Shown here in pieces: positions 25,338 through 34,299 of a stretch of 64,000 nucleotides of DNA. Both the position numbers and the translations under genes were made by a program. The first letter of the stretch is position 1. Every line of letters begins with the position of its first letter. The notes beneath the pieces are model-generated. The model had not been told where the DNA came from, ran no database searches, and saw only the letters and a list, made by a program, of their open reading frames with translations. This DNA comes from Bacteroidia bacterium. GTDB lineage: Bacteria; Bacteroidota; Bacteroidia; Bacteroidales; CAJPTX01. The stretch lies in the NCBI GenBank assembly GCA_905373475.1, contig CAJPTC010000012.1, positions 3,939 to 67,938 on the forward strand. The letters run 5' to 3'.

Positions 25338-26003
25338 ATGTCGCAAAGAAAAATCTCCCTTCTGACCACCTATGGCTGTTTAACCCTTGTACTACTTTGT
25401 GGCGGAGTACTTCAAGCATGTAAATCGAACGAAAGCATCGTGCGCGATTTCTCGCCAGCTGAGATAGCTGCAGCCAATACCGCAGCAAACGAAAGCTACT
25501 TATCTCCGATTGAAAAAGAGGTCTTTTACTACCTCAATCTGGTTCGTATGAACCCCAAAGTCTTTGCACGTACCTACGTAAAAGATTATCTAGGCGCGCC
25601 TGGCTACACAAAGGGATATGCCTTCGACGAACGTAAGATCTCCCTCATGCGTCGGCTCACAACCATGCAACCGCTCCCGATTATCAAACCCTCACGCAAG
25701 TTGTTTGACCTAGCCGAATGTTTTGCCGTTGCACAGGGCAAAAAGGGAGAGATTGGACACGACCGAAGTGCTACTAATTGCAATGTGGGCTACCACGCTG
25801 AGTGTTGTAGCTACGGTAACTATACCTCGGGGCTGTACTATGTTCTTGAACTCTTAGTAGATTCTGGAGAGAACAATGCTGCCTTAGGACATCGGAACAT
25901 TCTTCTGGGCGATTTCCTCTTTATGGGCGTGGCGCAACGCGATCACACGAGATACAGAAAAGGCGTTGTGCTTGACTTTTGGAGAACCGAAAACGGGAAA
26001 TAG
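25338..26003 (+). CDS. CAP (SCP/PR1) domain lipoprotein
   Basis: A 221-residue lipoprotein (lipobox GVLQAC near residue 28). The CAP domain is seen in EVFYYLNLVRMNPKVFARTYV, ECFAVAQGKKGEIGHDRS (the histidine loop), GNYTSGLYYVLELLVDSG, and GHRNILLGDFLFMGVAQ (the second histidine), followed by the final strand. Bacterial CAP proteins are secreted and have been linked to lipid or glycan binding; enzymatic activity is unclear. It faces away from the ECF sigma gene across a 217-base gap and may be a target of it, which is inference. Confidence 0.88.
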   Translation: MSQRKISLLTTYGCLTLVLLCGGVLQACKSNESIVRDFSPAEIAAANTAANESYLSPIEKEVFYYLNLVRMNPKVFARTYVKDYLGAPGYTKGYAFDERKISLMRRLTTMQPLPIIKPSRKLFDLAECFAVAQGKKGEIGHDRSATNCNVGYHAECCSYGNYTSGLYYVLELLVDSGENNAALGHRNILLGDFLFMGVAQRDHTRYRKGVVLDFWRTENGK

Positions 26004-26074
26004 AACAGTGCACACTCTCTTAATCGTTGCCACAACCCTACTGAAAGCGGAAAACAAAGTACCACCTTGCGCGC

Positions 26075-26830
26075 TTACGTCTCACTCTCAAAAATGAGAG
26101 GAGTTCCATAAACAATGTTCTCGTGTGCTATAGCCTTTTTACCGCGCATCTTACGGTAGAGTTGTGCACATGTAGCCGTATCGTGCTGACAATAGATTGC
26201 TATTTTGGGCAGATCGCCTTCTTCGTAGAAAACACTGTGTACCTTGCTGCCGTCCATGCCCTCCAGAAGTTCGGAGATCCCGAAGGTGTAGGCAAGTAGA
26301 TCGAGCGATACGTAGTGCTTGTAGTCTCCAAATTTCCAAAGCTCTAACGTATCCAAAAAACGAGTCTCCCACGGTCTACGGCCTGCCACTCGTAGCTCGG
26401 CGGGTAACACCATATTTTGTACCAACAAGCGACGCGCTATATAGGGGAAATCAAACTCCTTGCCATTGTGAGCACACAGATAGACCCGCTCGTGCAACGA
26501 ACGAAAGGCTTCTAATGCACTACAGAATTCGGCGAGTACATTCTGCTCATTGCCTGCAAAAACCGACACGCGGAGGGTCTCCCCTATCTCTGGTTTCCGA
26601 TGAAAATAGCCCAATGAAATGCAGACCACACGCCCAAACTCGGCATAAATTGCACTCCTGTCATACAGACTGGCGGCTGTCTCATCGGCTGTAGCGAGAT
26701 AGGTTGCCTTTCGCTCCCACAATGCCCGATATGGCGCAGGAGCATCCGCCAAATGCTCATACTGCGACACCGTTTCGATGTCAAGAAAAAGAATATCGTA
26801 GAGTTCTGGCTCAGGGATTGTTGTACGCAT
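26075..26830 (-). CDS. DEDDy-type 3'-5' exonuclease (PolB-like family)
   Basis: A 251-residue protein with the three exonuclease motifs of the DEDDy superfamily: ExoI ILFLDIET, ExoII CAHNGKEFDFPYIARR, and ExoIII with YCQHDTATCAQLY. This matches the predicted 3'-5' exonuclease family related to the proofreading domain of DNA polymerase B. It would remove nucleotides from 3' ends of DNA or RNA; target unknown. It contains no polymerase domain. Given the degenerate exonuclease domain in PolA of this window, a separate proofreading helper is a tempting but untested link. Confidence 0.88.
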   Translation of the reverse strand: MRTTIPEPELYDILFLDIETVSQYEHLADAPAPYRALWERKATYLATADETAASLYDRSAIYAEFGRVVCISLGYFHRKPEIGETLRVSVFAGNEQNVLAEFCSALEAFRSLHERVYLCAHNGKEFDFPYIARRLLVQNMVLPAELRVAGRRPWETRFLDTLELWKFGDYKHYVSLDLLAYTFGISELLEGMDGSKVHSVFYEEGDLPKIAIYCQHDTATCAQLYRKMRGKKAIAHENIVYGTPLIFESET

Positions 26831-26931
26831 GCGGCACTGTTTACCGCGTAAAAATAGGGGAAATACGAAAAAAGCGGGAGCTCAAGGAGACGCATATTTC
26901 AACAATCCTTATACGCTTCGTATTCGTCTCC

Positions 26932-27741
26932 CTAATGCTTGATCTCCCAATCTGAGAAATCGCTCTCAGAGCGACTTTTCAGTTCCTCTAGTTTTTCATT
27001 AAACATCTTCTCGAACTGTTCTGCCGATACAACTTGCCCTTTCGGAGGCTCTATGGGCACTTTCTTGGAAAGGTACTCTATTTTTATTGCCGTTATGGTT
27101 TCATCGTAGACCGACTCTATTTGCAGTATAAGGCCTGGCAATCCGTAAAAACCATTAGGACCAAAAACGGCAGGAATTTCTTTACAGAACCACGCGGTAT
27201 AAATAGTCTCTGAATCCGTTGCCGAATGGTCGGGGAATTTTATTGTAGCCTTGGTACACACTTTCCCTAAAATCTCTTTTGTTTCAGAACCAATTTCCCA
27301 ATTCATTGGTCGGATAGATTCTCGCACTACCAGCTTTTTACCAAAGAAATTTCTTTGGCTCAGCTGTTCGTGTTTATCAAGGTCAAGATAGAGATTAGGG
27401 ACATCGTCTATATTATACCCTCCCGCAGGATCTTCAAAGAGTTCTATGTTACCCGATTTCTGATAACTAGGAAGTTCTGTGTGCCCGCTCTCCCGTTCAA
27501 GTGAGAAGTTGCTTTTCGATCCTTGTTGAATCAGGAGGTTGTACCTTTTTATATGCTCAGTTTTGGGGACATTCGCCTCAATTAGTTTCTGGAGCGCCTC
27601 ATCTACTCCAGGTCCTGCTACCTCAACACGTATTTCAGACTCAAGCTCCGTAAGATACGTTACCGCAAGCATGCGTTGCTGTGCCATCGCTGAAACAACA
27701 GAGAAGACCCAAAAAACAAGAATGGTATATTTCTTCCTCAT
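26932..27741 (-). CDS. GLPGLI family protein
   Basis: A 269-residue exported protein with signal peptide (residues 1-20, SAMA-QQR). The family-defining motif is in GPNGFYGLPGLILQIES near residue 210, after TAWFCKEIPAVF, which is the usual preceding block. GLPGLI proteins are found in Bacteroidetes, are secreted or periplasmic, and have no established function. The start at 27741 (ATG) is chosen over a TTG nine bases upstream. Confidence 0.92.
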   Translation of the reverse strand: MRKKYTILVFWVFSVVSAMAQQRMLAVTYLTELESEIRVEVAGPGVDEALQKLIEANVPKTEHIKRYNLLIQQGSKSNFSLERESGHTELPSYQKSGNIELFEDPAGGYNIDDVPNLYLDLDKHEQLSQRNFFGKKLVVRESIRPMNWEIGSETKEILGKVCTKATIKFPDHSATDSETIYTAWFCKEIPAVFGPNGFYGLPGLILQIESVYDETITAIKIEYLSKKVPIEPPKGQVVSAEQFEKMFNEKLEELKSRSESDFSDWEIKH

Positions 27742-27953
27742 TATTTGCAATCAAGTTGATATAAACACGTCTGCGATGCCCTTTCTCACAAACCTCATTG
27801 TGCGTCAGCTACCGAAATTAGCATGAAAATTTATAATACACTGCCCATAAGGGAATTCGTTGCCTGCTCACGCATATCATTATGCGGTATCTCAGAACAA
27901 CTGGAAGAACAAAGACGTACCCCTAGAAGGAAATGTTCGTTAGACCGTAACAG

Positions 27954-28877
27954 ATGAACGATTTTGAAAAGTGGGAGGCTGCCTACAAACGGCAGGATAT
28001 GTCTTGTTTCAATACATCGCCCGAAGCCGTACTCTGGCTCAAAATAAAAGATCTTTCGTCGCAACTCCCTGCCATAGCCAAACAACTTGCAATTACTTTT
28101 TACACAAGTGGTGTTCGCGCCCATTGCCAAGAGCTTTATACTTATTTGCTCGAAAAACCAGAACTCCGCAATAAGTTTGAAAATTTCCGCCAATTCTATT
28201 GCCAAAAACACTCACCCAGTTGGAACAATACATTGCCAGCTTCTTTGCAAGAAGTTCCGACCTACAACTGGGTAGAACACTACATGCCATCGCTCGACCG
28301 ATACTTTGCCGCCACCTACTTGCCTCGCTTCCCTTCTTTTACTGCGTTAGAGTCAATGAAAGAAAAAATTGCCGCTGAGGCATGGGAATTTGTACAGAAT
28401 GCATGGTACGACCATTGGACACGAAATTACATAGAGCAGCTGTTCTTTGCGCATCCCCGCGTTCTTCCTTCAATGGGCACATTACGAGGTGTTGATTTCT
28501 TTATTGATGATTGCCCGATGAAATTAAAGCTCCTCTATTTCCCCCAAGCCTTTCTAAAATCTAGAAAGGGTACTGACGTTGCCACTACCGTAAATGAGAG
28601 CCTGAAAAATCCTAAAGAATTGCTCGTGTGGCTTTATACTGAGCAGTGCCGCCTCCGTTTTGGCGCAGAGAATCGGCTCTACCTTATATTTCATGACACG
28701 ACGAAACCCGAAAACTCTTGGGAGCTCAAACGAGCCCAAAAATTACTTGCAGAAAAGATTGAAAATTACCTCACACAATTTGAGCCCAACAGACTGCCAT
28801 CTATTACTTTCCCATTTGGCGGGAAAACCTATACAGCACTTGCCGATACTCTTTTTATCGTAAAAGACGAAAACTAA
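27954..28877 (+). CDS. Unrecognised protein, possibly PD-(D/E)xK nuclease-like
   Basis: A 307-residue cytosolic protein with no signal peptide. The first 200 residues are helical (LKIKDLSSQLPAIAKQL). Around residue 180 comes MGTLRGVDFFIDDCPMKLKLLYFP, which has the shape of a PD-(D/E)xK nuclease core: a beta-strand Asp, a short turn and a strand with x-K. In that reading the second acid would be replaced (MKLK), so the site would be degenerate. A beta-strand RLYLIFHDTTKP follows. The family is not identified. It stands alone before the tRNA gene. Confidence 0.6.
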   Translation: MNDFEKWEAAYKRQDMSCFNTSPEAVLWLKIKDLSSQLPAIAKQLAITFYTSGVRAHCQELYTYLLEKPELRNKFENFRQFYCQKHSPSWNNTLPASLQEVPTYNWVEHYMPSLDRYFAATYLPRFPSFTALESMKEKIAAEAWEFVQNAWYDHWTRNYIEQLFFAHPRVLPSMGTLRGVDFFIDDCPMKLKLLYFPQAFLKSRKGTDVATTVNESLKNPKELLVWLYTEQCRLRFGAENRLYLIFHDTTKPENSWELKRAQKLLAEKIENYLTQFEPNRLPSITFPFGGKTYTALADTLFIVKDEN

Positions 28878-28955
28878 AGTCTCTCCTTTTTATGTACCCC
28901 CCTCTGTGGTATTGGTACGGTGCTCTTAGCCGCCATAGGAGTCTTTAAAAAAGGT

Positions 28956-28963
28956 TACCTTTG
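28956..28963 (+). promoter_or_regulatory. -7 promoter element for tRNA-Arg
   Basis: TACCTTTG fits TAnnTTTG, 20 bases before the tRNA, with TTTA about 16 bases upstream of it. Confidence 0.65.
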
Positions 28964-28982
28964 CACGTGTTTGTGACACAAA

Positions 28983-29056
28983 GGCCCCGTAGTTCAGCTG
29001 AATAGAACGTCAGATTCCGGTTCTGAAAGTCGTGGGTTTGAATCCCGCCGGGGTCA
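28983..29056 (+). tRNA. tRNA-Arg (anticodon CCG)
   Basis: A full cloverleaf of 74 bases: acceptor GGCCCCG with CGGGGTC (one G-U pair), D-arm GTTC/GAAC, anticodon stem TCAGA/TCTGA with loop TTCCGGT (anticodon CCG, reading CGG), T-arm GTGGG/CCCGC with loop TTTGAAT, and discriminator A. The 3' CCA is not encoded and must be added later. Confidence 0.95.
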
Positions 29057-29060
29057 CAAG

Positions 29061-29079
29061 GCTGTCTGTTTCAGACAGC
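29061..29079 (+). other. Hairpin directly after the tRNA
   Basis: GCTGTCTG and CAGACAGC form a perfect 8-bp stem around TTT, starting 4 bases after the tRNA. No T-run follows, so it may be a processing signal or a weak terminator. The FKBP gene starts 35 bases later. Confidence 0.55.
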
Positions 29080-29114
29080 AGGATGCTAAATATTGAAAAA
29101 AGGGAAGTTGCCAG

Positions 29115-29891
29115 ATGAGCCGTTTGTTCAGAATCTCAAGTTTAGTTGCTGTTGCATTGGCAGCAAGCGTGGTATTGTTAGGTTGCAAAGAAAAGAAGGC
29201 GCAAGAAATAGTGCCTGGTTCACCCGAGGATACCGCTGAGAACGCATTAAAGAATTACGACTACAAAAAGCTGAGCTACGCGCTCGGTCTCTCCGCAGGG
29301 CAATACATCGCCAATGAAGAGATTAAGTTGCAGCACGATGAGTTCAAGCGCGGTCTGGAAGACGCCATCAATAAGACGCCTGGTATGACGGATGACGAAA
29401 TACAGGATGTGATGCGTAACTACATGATGACCCGCATGGAAGCCGTAGCAAATGCTAACAGCGCGGCTGCTAAGCGCTTCTTCGATTCTATCGCTACACA
29501 AGAAGGCGTGCAGAGCGATCCTTCTGGACTTTACTACAAGGTAACCGCAGAGGGTAACGGGGTGCAGCCCACTGACAGTAGCTCCGTTCTTATGAACTAC
29601 AAGGCACGCTTTATCAACGGTGAAGAGTTCGATTCTAACGGTGAAGAACCCGTTCTTATTGATCTCCGTCGCGTTATCCAAGGCTGGACAATCGGTATCC
29701 CAAAATTGAAACAAGGCGCTAAAGCTACCCTATACATCCCCGCAGAATTGGCGTATGGTGCGCGTGGACGTGACCGAGTGCCCGCTAATGCCACACTTAT
29801 TTTTGACGTTGAGTTGGTAAAAGTGATGACGCCTGCTGACGTAGAGGCTTATACCAAGGAGATGGAGCAAAAAGCAAGCGCCCAAAAATAG
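29115..29891 (+). CDS. FKBP-type peptidyl-prolyl isomerase lipoprotein
   Basis: A 258-residue lipoprotein (lipobox VVLLGC at residue 24) with an FKBP N-terminal dimerisation segment (KLSYALGLSAGQYI to AAAKRFFDSI) and an FKBP domain from about residue 145: VLMNYKARFINGEEFDSNGEEP, VIQGWTIGIPKLKQGAKATLYIPAELAYG and the end strand ATLIFDVELVKV. It resembles Mip/FkpA proteins, which help fold envelope proteins. No terminator separates it from the tRNA, so both may share the promoter at 28956. A DUF3127 gene follows after 6 bases. Confidence 0.93.
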   Translation: MSRLFRISSLVAVALAASVVLLGCKEKKAQEIVPGSPEDTAENALKNYDYKKLSYALGLSAGQYIANEEIKLQHDEFKRGLEDAINKTPGMTDDEIQDVMRNYMMTRMEAVANANSAAAKRFFDSIATQEGVQSDPSGLYYKVTAEGNGVQPTDSSSVLMNYKARFINGEEFDSNGEEPVLIDLRRVIQGWTIGIPKLKQGAKATLYIPAELAYGARGRDRVPANATLIFDVELVKVMTPADVEAYTKEMEQKASAQK

Positions 29892-29897
29892 ATCTAC

Positions 29898-30347
29898 ATG
29901 CCAGAGAATAATGCAATTCTAACTGTAGAAGGGAAGCTTACGGCTGTTCTCCCTAAGCAAGAAGGCGAAGGGAGAAACGGGCATTGGCAGCGTCAAAGTT
30001 TTGTGATTGAGATGCAGCGGGGGAGTTTTCCCACTTCAGTTTGTTTTGATGTATGGGGTGATCAGGTTAATACTTTAGCCTCGCTTCAGATAGGAGATCT
30101 CTTAACCATCTCGTTTGATCCTTCTTCGCGCGAATTCAACGGACGTTGGTACACTAGTTTGCGCGCTTGGCGCATTACACTGGCAGGTGGAACTGCTGTA
30201 GATCGTCCGAGCACAATGGGCGTTGTTGACCAACAACCGCCGCAACAAGTAGCCGATGCAGTACCTCATGTAGACACGAGTAGTGCGCCAAGCTACCAAG
30301 ATGAGAATGCAAAATTGCGCGGCGAAGATGAAGATTTGCCTTTCTAG
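29898..30347 (+). CDS. DUF3127 protein with SSB-like acidic C-terminus
   Basis: A 149-residue protein with an N-terminal beta-rich domain (about 1-95): LTVEGKLTAVLPKQEGEGRNGHWQRQSFVIE, FDVWGDQVNTLASLQIGDLLTISFD, and REFNGRWYTSLRAWRI. This pattern is the DUF3127 family, likely an OB fold. After a flexible Gln/Pro-rich linker the protein ends in GEDEDLPF, like the acidic tip of single-stranded DNA-binding protein that recruits repair and replication proteins. A nucleic-acid role is thus inferred. Confidence 0.88.
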   Translation: MPENNAILTVEGKLTAVLPKQEGEGRNGHWQRQSFVIEMQRGSFPTSVCFDVWGDQVNTLASLQIGDLLTISFDPSSREFNGRWYTSLRAWRITLAGGTAVDRPSTMGVVDQQPPQQVADAVPHVDTSSAPSYQDENAKLRGEDEDLPF

Positions 30348-30376
30348 TAGAAAGGTTGCTTTCTAAAAAGAGTGGA

Positions 30377-31795
30377 ATGATGTGGAACATAAAGAGCTTA
30401 TGGGGGCTTGCCTGTAAGCTCTTCTTTTTTGCCGTTTTAGGGCTGTTTTTTTTACCCAGTTGTACTGAGGAAGAAGATGAACGTTGGGCAACCCTTTCCG
30501 ACCTCTCTTTTTCGCACGACACCGTACGTTTTGATAGCGTTTTCTCTGCCGAGGTATCGCCCACAAAGCTCCTGCGCATATACAACCGCAGTAGCTTGCC
30601 AGTGCGCCTCTCTCGTCTGTCGCTGGTAGGCGGCAGTGCGAGCTCCTTTGCTCTGCTTATAGATGGTGCAGCTGCCACTGAAAAAGAGGAACTTCGCATC
30701 GGCGCTCGTGACAGTTTAACGCTTGTAATACGTCTACGCCCCAACGCGGAAGGAAAAGAGTCACGTCTCGTTGCAGACGAGGTTGAAATTACTACCTATA
30801 ACGCGGCGACACGGCGTTTGCGCCTTGAGGCATGGGGTTTGCCGCATACAGACATCGCAGGCGGGGAAATCACAAAAGACACAGACTGGACTGGGAATCC
30901 TGCCCTTATTATTAGCAAACCTTTAGTCGTTGCCAAGGGTGTAACACTACGCATTACACCAGGCGCCGCGCTCTATTTTCGTCCGAATGCATCCCTAACC
31001 GTTTACGGGCGCCTTGTGGTTGAAGGGAGTGTAGATCGTCGCGTCTTATTTGCAGGTACACGCCTAGACACTGCCTACAAGTACACACCTGGTCAGTGGC
31101 AAGGCTTGTTGCTAATGCCAGGTAGCGGTCCGCACAAAATACGCAATGCGACTTTTCGCTCCGCCGTGACCGCCATACGCACGGATAGCATTCTAGAGAG
31201 TTGCGAACTGGAAAATGTAATCATTACGAGTTGTAGCCGCGACGCCATAGCGCTTCGCAAGTCCACACTTCGCATAGTAGGCTCTATTTTAGCGCAAAAC
31301 TCAGGTGCAGCTCTATCACTAAGAGGTGCTCGCGTTACCATGGATTTTTGCACCCTCAGCGGCGACACACGTTTTGGACAGCCCCGCCGTTCGAGTCTCA
31401 TTCTTTTAGATACCCCACCCGCTGGAAGCGAAAACTCGCTCCATATTTCCAACTCAATTGTTTGGGGGGGATATTCTAACGAAATCCGAGCCATTGGCGA
31501 AGCAAAGACAGATGTTCTATTCGCCTCGCATTCTATCTTCAAATGGACGAACCAGCGCCCCTTCAATGCTTCAGAATGGCAAGCCGTTTTGTATTCCGAT
31601 CCATTGCTAGAAGAGCCTGCAAAGCTCAACCTTGAACTAAAAGAGGCAAGCCCAGCACGCAGTTCGGGGCTCATACAGAATCAGGACGGTGTCATTTTTT
31701 ATGACTTGAAAGGTCGTAAGCGACTACATCCTGACGGCACTGTAGATCGCGGTGCTTTGGTCTATGAAAAGAAGCCCCAAACACAATCCCGATAA
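30377..31795 (+). CDS. Lipoprotein with right-handed beta-helix
   Basis: A 472-residue lipoprotein (lipobox LFFLPSC). Residues 30-150 look like an immunoglobulin-like beta-sandwich, with LLRIYNRSSLPVRLSRLSLV. From about residue 170 come parallel beta-helix rungs: GVTLRITPGAALYFRPNASLTVYGRLVVEG, RNATFRSAVTAI, ENVIITSCSRDAIAL and ISNSIVWGGYSN. Such helices often bind or cut glycans; no catalytic residues stand out. The ATG at 30377 gives a good signal peptide, and the TTG upstream is not needed. It follows the DUF3127 gene by 29 bases. Confidence 0.85.
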   Translation: MMWNIKSLWGLACKLFFFAVLGLFFLPSCTEEEDERWATLSDLSFSHDTVRFDSVFSAEVSPTKLLRIYNRSSLPVRLSRLSLVGGSASSFALLIDGAAATEKEELRIGARDSLTLVIRLRPNAEGKESRLVADEVEITTYNAATRRLRLEAWGLPHTDIAGGEITKDTDWTGNPALIISKPLVVAKGVTLRITPGAALYFRPNASLTVYGRLVVEGSVDRRVLFAGTRLDTAYKYTPGQWQGLLLMPGSGPHKIRNATFRSAVTAIRTDSILESCELENVIITSCSRDAIALRKSTLRIVGSILAQNSGAALSLRGARVTMDFCTLSGDTRFGQPRRSSLILLDTPPAGSENSLHISNSIVWGGYSNEIRAIGEAKTDVLFASHSIFKWTNQRPFNASEWQAVLYSDPLLEEPAKLNLELKEASPARSSGLIQNQDGVIFYDLKGRKRLHPDGTVDRGALVYEKKPQTQSR

Positions 31796-32032
31796 TTTGA
31801 GCATCGTGGCTTAGGACGTTGATATACCGAGTACTTGTTGAATTCCCCAAAACGCAGAATGGGCTTTTCAAACACCTACTTAGGTGTATCAATAGGTTGA
31901 CTCTCTTCTAACGATTGGAAGAGAGGGATGCACCAGATAAAACGTTTTTTCAAGCCGTGTTCCTTTCCCTCTTTTATCTGCTGTACACCGCATAATTAAG
32001 AAAGTGTGCCTTCCCCATTGTAATTTGTATAG

Positions 32033-32040
32033 TTACTTTG
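32033..32040 (+). promoter_or_regulatory. Possible -7 element for mnmH
   Basis: TTACTTTG, one mismatch to TAnnTTTG, 22 bases before the ATG. The same TTACTTTGCAT string precedes the FKBP-sbcDC operon. Confidence 0.4.
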
Positions 32041-32061
32041 CATGCAAACTACCTATTGGAA

Positions 32062-33081
32062 ATGGCAATTCTACGCGTTTCTCCCGAGGCTTTTTTGAAT
32101 TTGCAAGAAGCTGGCTCTATTGTGGATGTTCGTTCACCTTCCGAATACATCCATGCGCACATCCCTGGAGCGATAAATGTCCCCCTTTTCAGCGACGCCG
32201 TACGCGCTGAAATAGGAACACTGTATACAAAGGTTGGGAGGGAACAAGCAATTGCGCGCGGATTTAAGGATCTCAATGGGCGGTTGGAATCTTTGCGCAA
32301 CACATTACTTTCGCAGGCTGCTAGTGGGGCAGTACGTATACATTGTTGGCGTGGAGGTATGCGTTCGGAGAGCGTGGCATGGTTGGTAGAACGTTCGGGA
32401 TACGTGCCTTACCTCCTAGAGGGGGGATACAAGAACTACAGGCATTCTGTGCTATCGCAATTTGCGCAACCCTACGAACTACTCGTACTCTCTGGGATGA
32501 CGGGAGCTGGGAAGACGGAAGTCCTCCTTGAATTACAAAAACTCGGCGAACAGGTAATCGATTTGGAAGGACTCGCGCACCACAAAGGCTCGGCTTTCGG
32601 GTGGCTTGGCGAAGAGCCACAACCCAGTACCGAGCAGTTTGAAAATGAACTAGCTTATCAATTACGTGCTCTTTCTCCCAAACGAAGACTTTGGCTAGAA
32701 GACGAAAGTAAGAATATTGGAAGGGTGCTTATCCCCACAGGATTGTACAAGCAGATGAGTTGTGCGTCGCGCATTGTCTTGGAGACAGAGCCTCAAGCGC
32801 GCCTCGAAAGGTTATTGCGCGTTTACACGCACTATGCCCCCGAAGAATTGGTTGCCTGTATTGAGAAGATTAGAAAGCGCCTCGGAGGCGACAAAGCCAA
32901 CGAATGCATTCAGCTAATTCTTACAGGTGCGCTAGCGCCCGCGATAGAACTCGTATTGGCATACTACGACAAACAGTATCGTTACGGAATTACCTCAAAG
33001 AACACAGAATATCAGATAATTAGACCCGAATCTTCAGTTCCTCGCGAGATTGCATTACAGCTCCTCGATGCACTAAAATAA
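32062..33081 (+). CDS. mnmH: tRNA 2-selenouridine synthase
   Basis: MnmH (SelU) exchanges the sulfur of 2-thiouridine at tRNA position 34 for selenium, using selenophosphate. The 339-residue protein has an N-terminal rhodanese domain with active-site Cys95 in HCWRGGMRSES, and a P-loop GMTGAGKT at residues 145-152 followed by the family block LEGLAHHKGSAFGW. The start at 32062 begins directly with the rhodanese. SelD, the selenophosphate source, is not in the window. The gene stands between two singletons. Confidence 0.93.
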   Translation: MAILRVSPEAFLNLQEAGSIVDVRSPSEYIHAHIPGAINVPLFSDAVRAEIGTLYTKVGREQAIARGFKDLNGRLESLRNTLLSQAASGAVRIHCWRGGMRSESVAWLVERSGYVPYLLEGGYKNYRHSVLSQFAQPYELLVLSGMTGAGKTEVLLELQKLGEQVIDLEGLAHHKGSAFGWLGEEPQPSTEQFENELAYQLRALSPKRRLWLEDESKNIGRVLIPTGLYKQMSCASRIVLETEPQARLERLLRVYTHYAPEELVACIEKIRKRLGGDKANECIQLILTGALAPAIELVLAYYDKQYRYGITSKNTEYQIIRPESSVPREIALQLLDALK

Positions 33082-33225
33082 TTGATATTCACCTTTTTGT
33101 TCCACGTGGAAAGAAATTTCTGACACCTAAAACTGTCACTTGGCCTACAATTGCCCACTAGCCTAAGTTCGGCTCTCTGTCTCTTAGTGTGACAGAGAAT
33201 GTGTGTAGCGAACGGCAATACTTCT

Positions 33226-33233
33226 TAACTTTG
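33226..33233 (+). promoter_or_regulatory. -7 promoter element for ddl
   Basis: TAACTTTG fits TAnnTTTG, 35 bases before the ATG at 33261. Confidence 0.65.
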
Positions 33234-33260
33234 CGGGGCGAACACCACAAAGCAAGGAGA

Positions 33261-34241
33261 ATGATAAGAAAGGGTAAGAAGGTCGCCATTTTAGCGGGCG
33301 GTACTTCGCAAGAACGGGTGATCTCTCTGCTCAGCGCAGAGCAGTTACAACGGTGGCTCTCGGAAACAGACTATAAGTCGTACATCATCGACGTGCAGGG
33401 AGCTAGCTGGATCTACACGCTACCCGATGGGCGCAACCTCCAAGTCGATAAGAATACCTTTTCACTCCCGCTACCCGAGGGGACGCTCCCGCTCGATATG
33501 GCATTTATCACAACCCACGGCACGCCTGGCGAAAACGGACTCCTACAGGGTTATCTTGAGCTCATGCAAATCCCCTTCACTTCGGGGGAAACATTTACAC
33601 AAGCCATCTCTTTCCACAAAAGTGCTTGTAAACGTTATTTGCAAGGCGTTGTCCCTTTACTCCCCTCCATTGAAATAAAACGTTTTGAAGATCTCGATAT
33701 CGAACAGGTGGTGCGCGAAATCGGTTTCCCGCTTTTCTTGAAACCTAACGACAACGGAAGCAGCGTTGGGGTTGTGAAAGTGCATAACGCGAACGAATTG
33801 CACAAGGCGGCTCTCTCGGTCTTTGAAATCTCCTCCGATATTATGCTTGAGAAGTTCTGCCCTGGTACAGAACTCTCTTGCGGAATGATACAGATCGGAG
33901 CACGTCAGCTCTCTTTCCCAGTAGCCGAAATTATTTCACCCTCCGAATTCTTCGATTTTAAGACGAAGTATGACGGATCGTCTCAAGAAATAGTACCAGC
34001 ACGAATTCCGCTGCCTACTGCACAGCTCGTACAACAGTACACTGCAGACGCCTACACACGCCTAGGCTGCCGAGGTATGGCTCGTGCCGACTACATTTTG
34101 TACGACGGCGTACCCTATTTCCTCGAAATTAACACATGCCCTGGGCTTACTGCCGAGAGTATTATTCCTAAGCAGGTAAATGCCTTAGGACGCACAATGC
34201 CCGAACTCCTGTCCGAATTCCTCGATTCGCTGAGAAACTAA
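33261..34241 (+). CDS. ddl: D-alanine--D-alanine ligase
   Basis: Ddl makes D-Ala-D-Ala for the peptidoglycan peptide. The 326-residue ATP-grasp enzyme shows KKVAILAGGTSQERVISL, HGTPGENGLLQGYLEL, the ATP-binding LKPNDNGSSVGVVKV, and the metal and substrate part YFLEINTCPGLTAESIIPK. The start at 33261 has AAGGAG before it and follows the promoter. Specificity for D-Ala over D-Lac cannot be settled by eye, though the active-site tyrosine region (FDFKTKYDG) looks normal. Confidence 0.94.
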   Translation: MIRKGKKVAILAGGTSQERVISLLSAEQLQRWLSETDYKSYIIDVQGASWIYTLPDGRNLQVDKNTFSLPLPEGTLPLDMAFITTHGTPGENGLLQGYLELMQIPFTSGETFTQAISFHKSACKRYLQGVVPLLPSIEIKRFEDLDIEQVVREIGFPLFLKPNDNGSSVGVVKVHNANELHKAALSVFEISSDIMLEKFCPGTELSCGMIQIGARQLSFPVAEIISPSEFFDFKTKYDGSSQEIVPARIPLPTAQLVQQYTADAYTRLGCRGMARADYILYDGVPYFLEINTCPGLTAESIIPKQVNALGRTMPELLSEFLDSLRN

Positions 34242-34299
34242 CGCGCCCACGCGGAGGCTACGTTTTTGTCCCACGAAAGGATTTCAAAGGTCAATTTAC

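Noticed and set aside
27831..28211. 126-residue minus-strand frame
   Set aside because: Antisense to the start of the 27954-28877 gene, with no signal of its own.
31901..31925. Hairpin CTCTCTTC/GAAGAGAG as terminator of the beta-helix gene
   Set aside because: The stem is good, but the T-run comes about 20 bases later, too far for a standard terminator.
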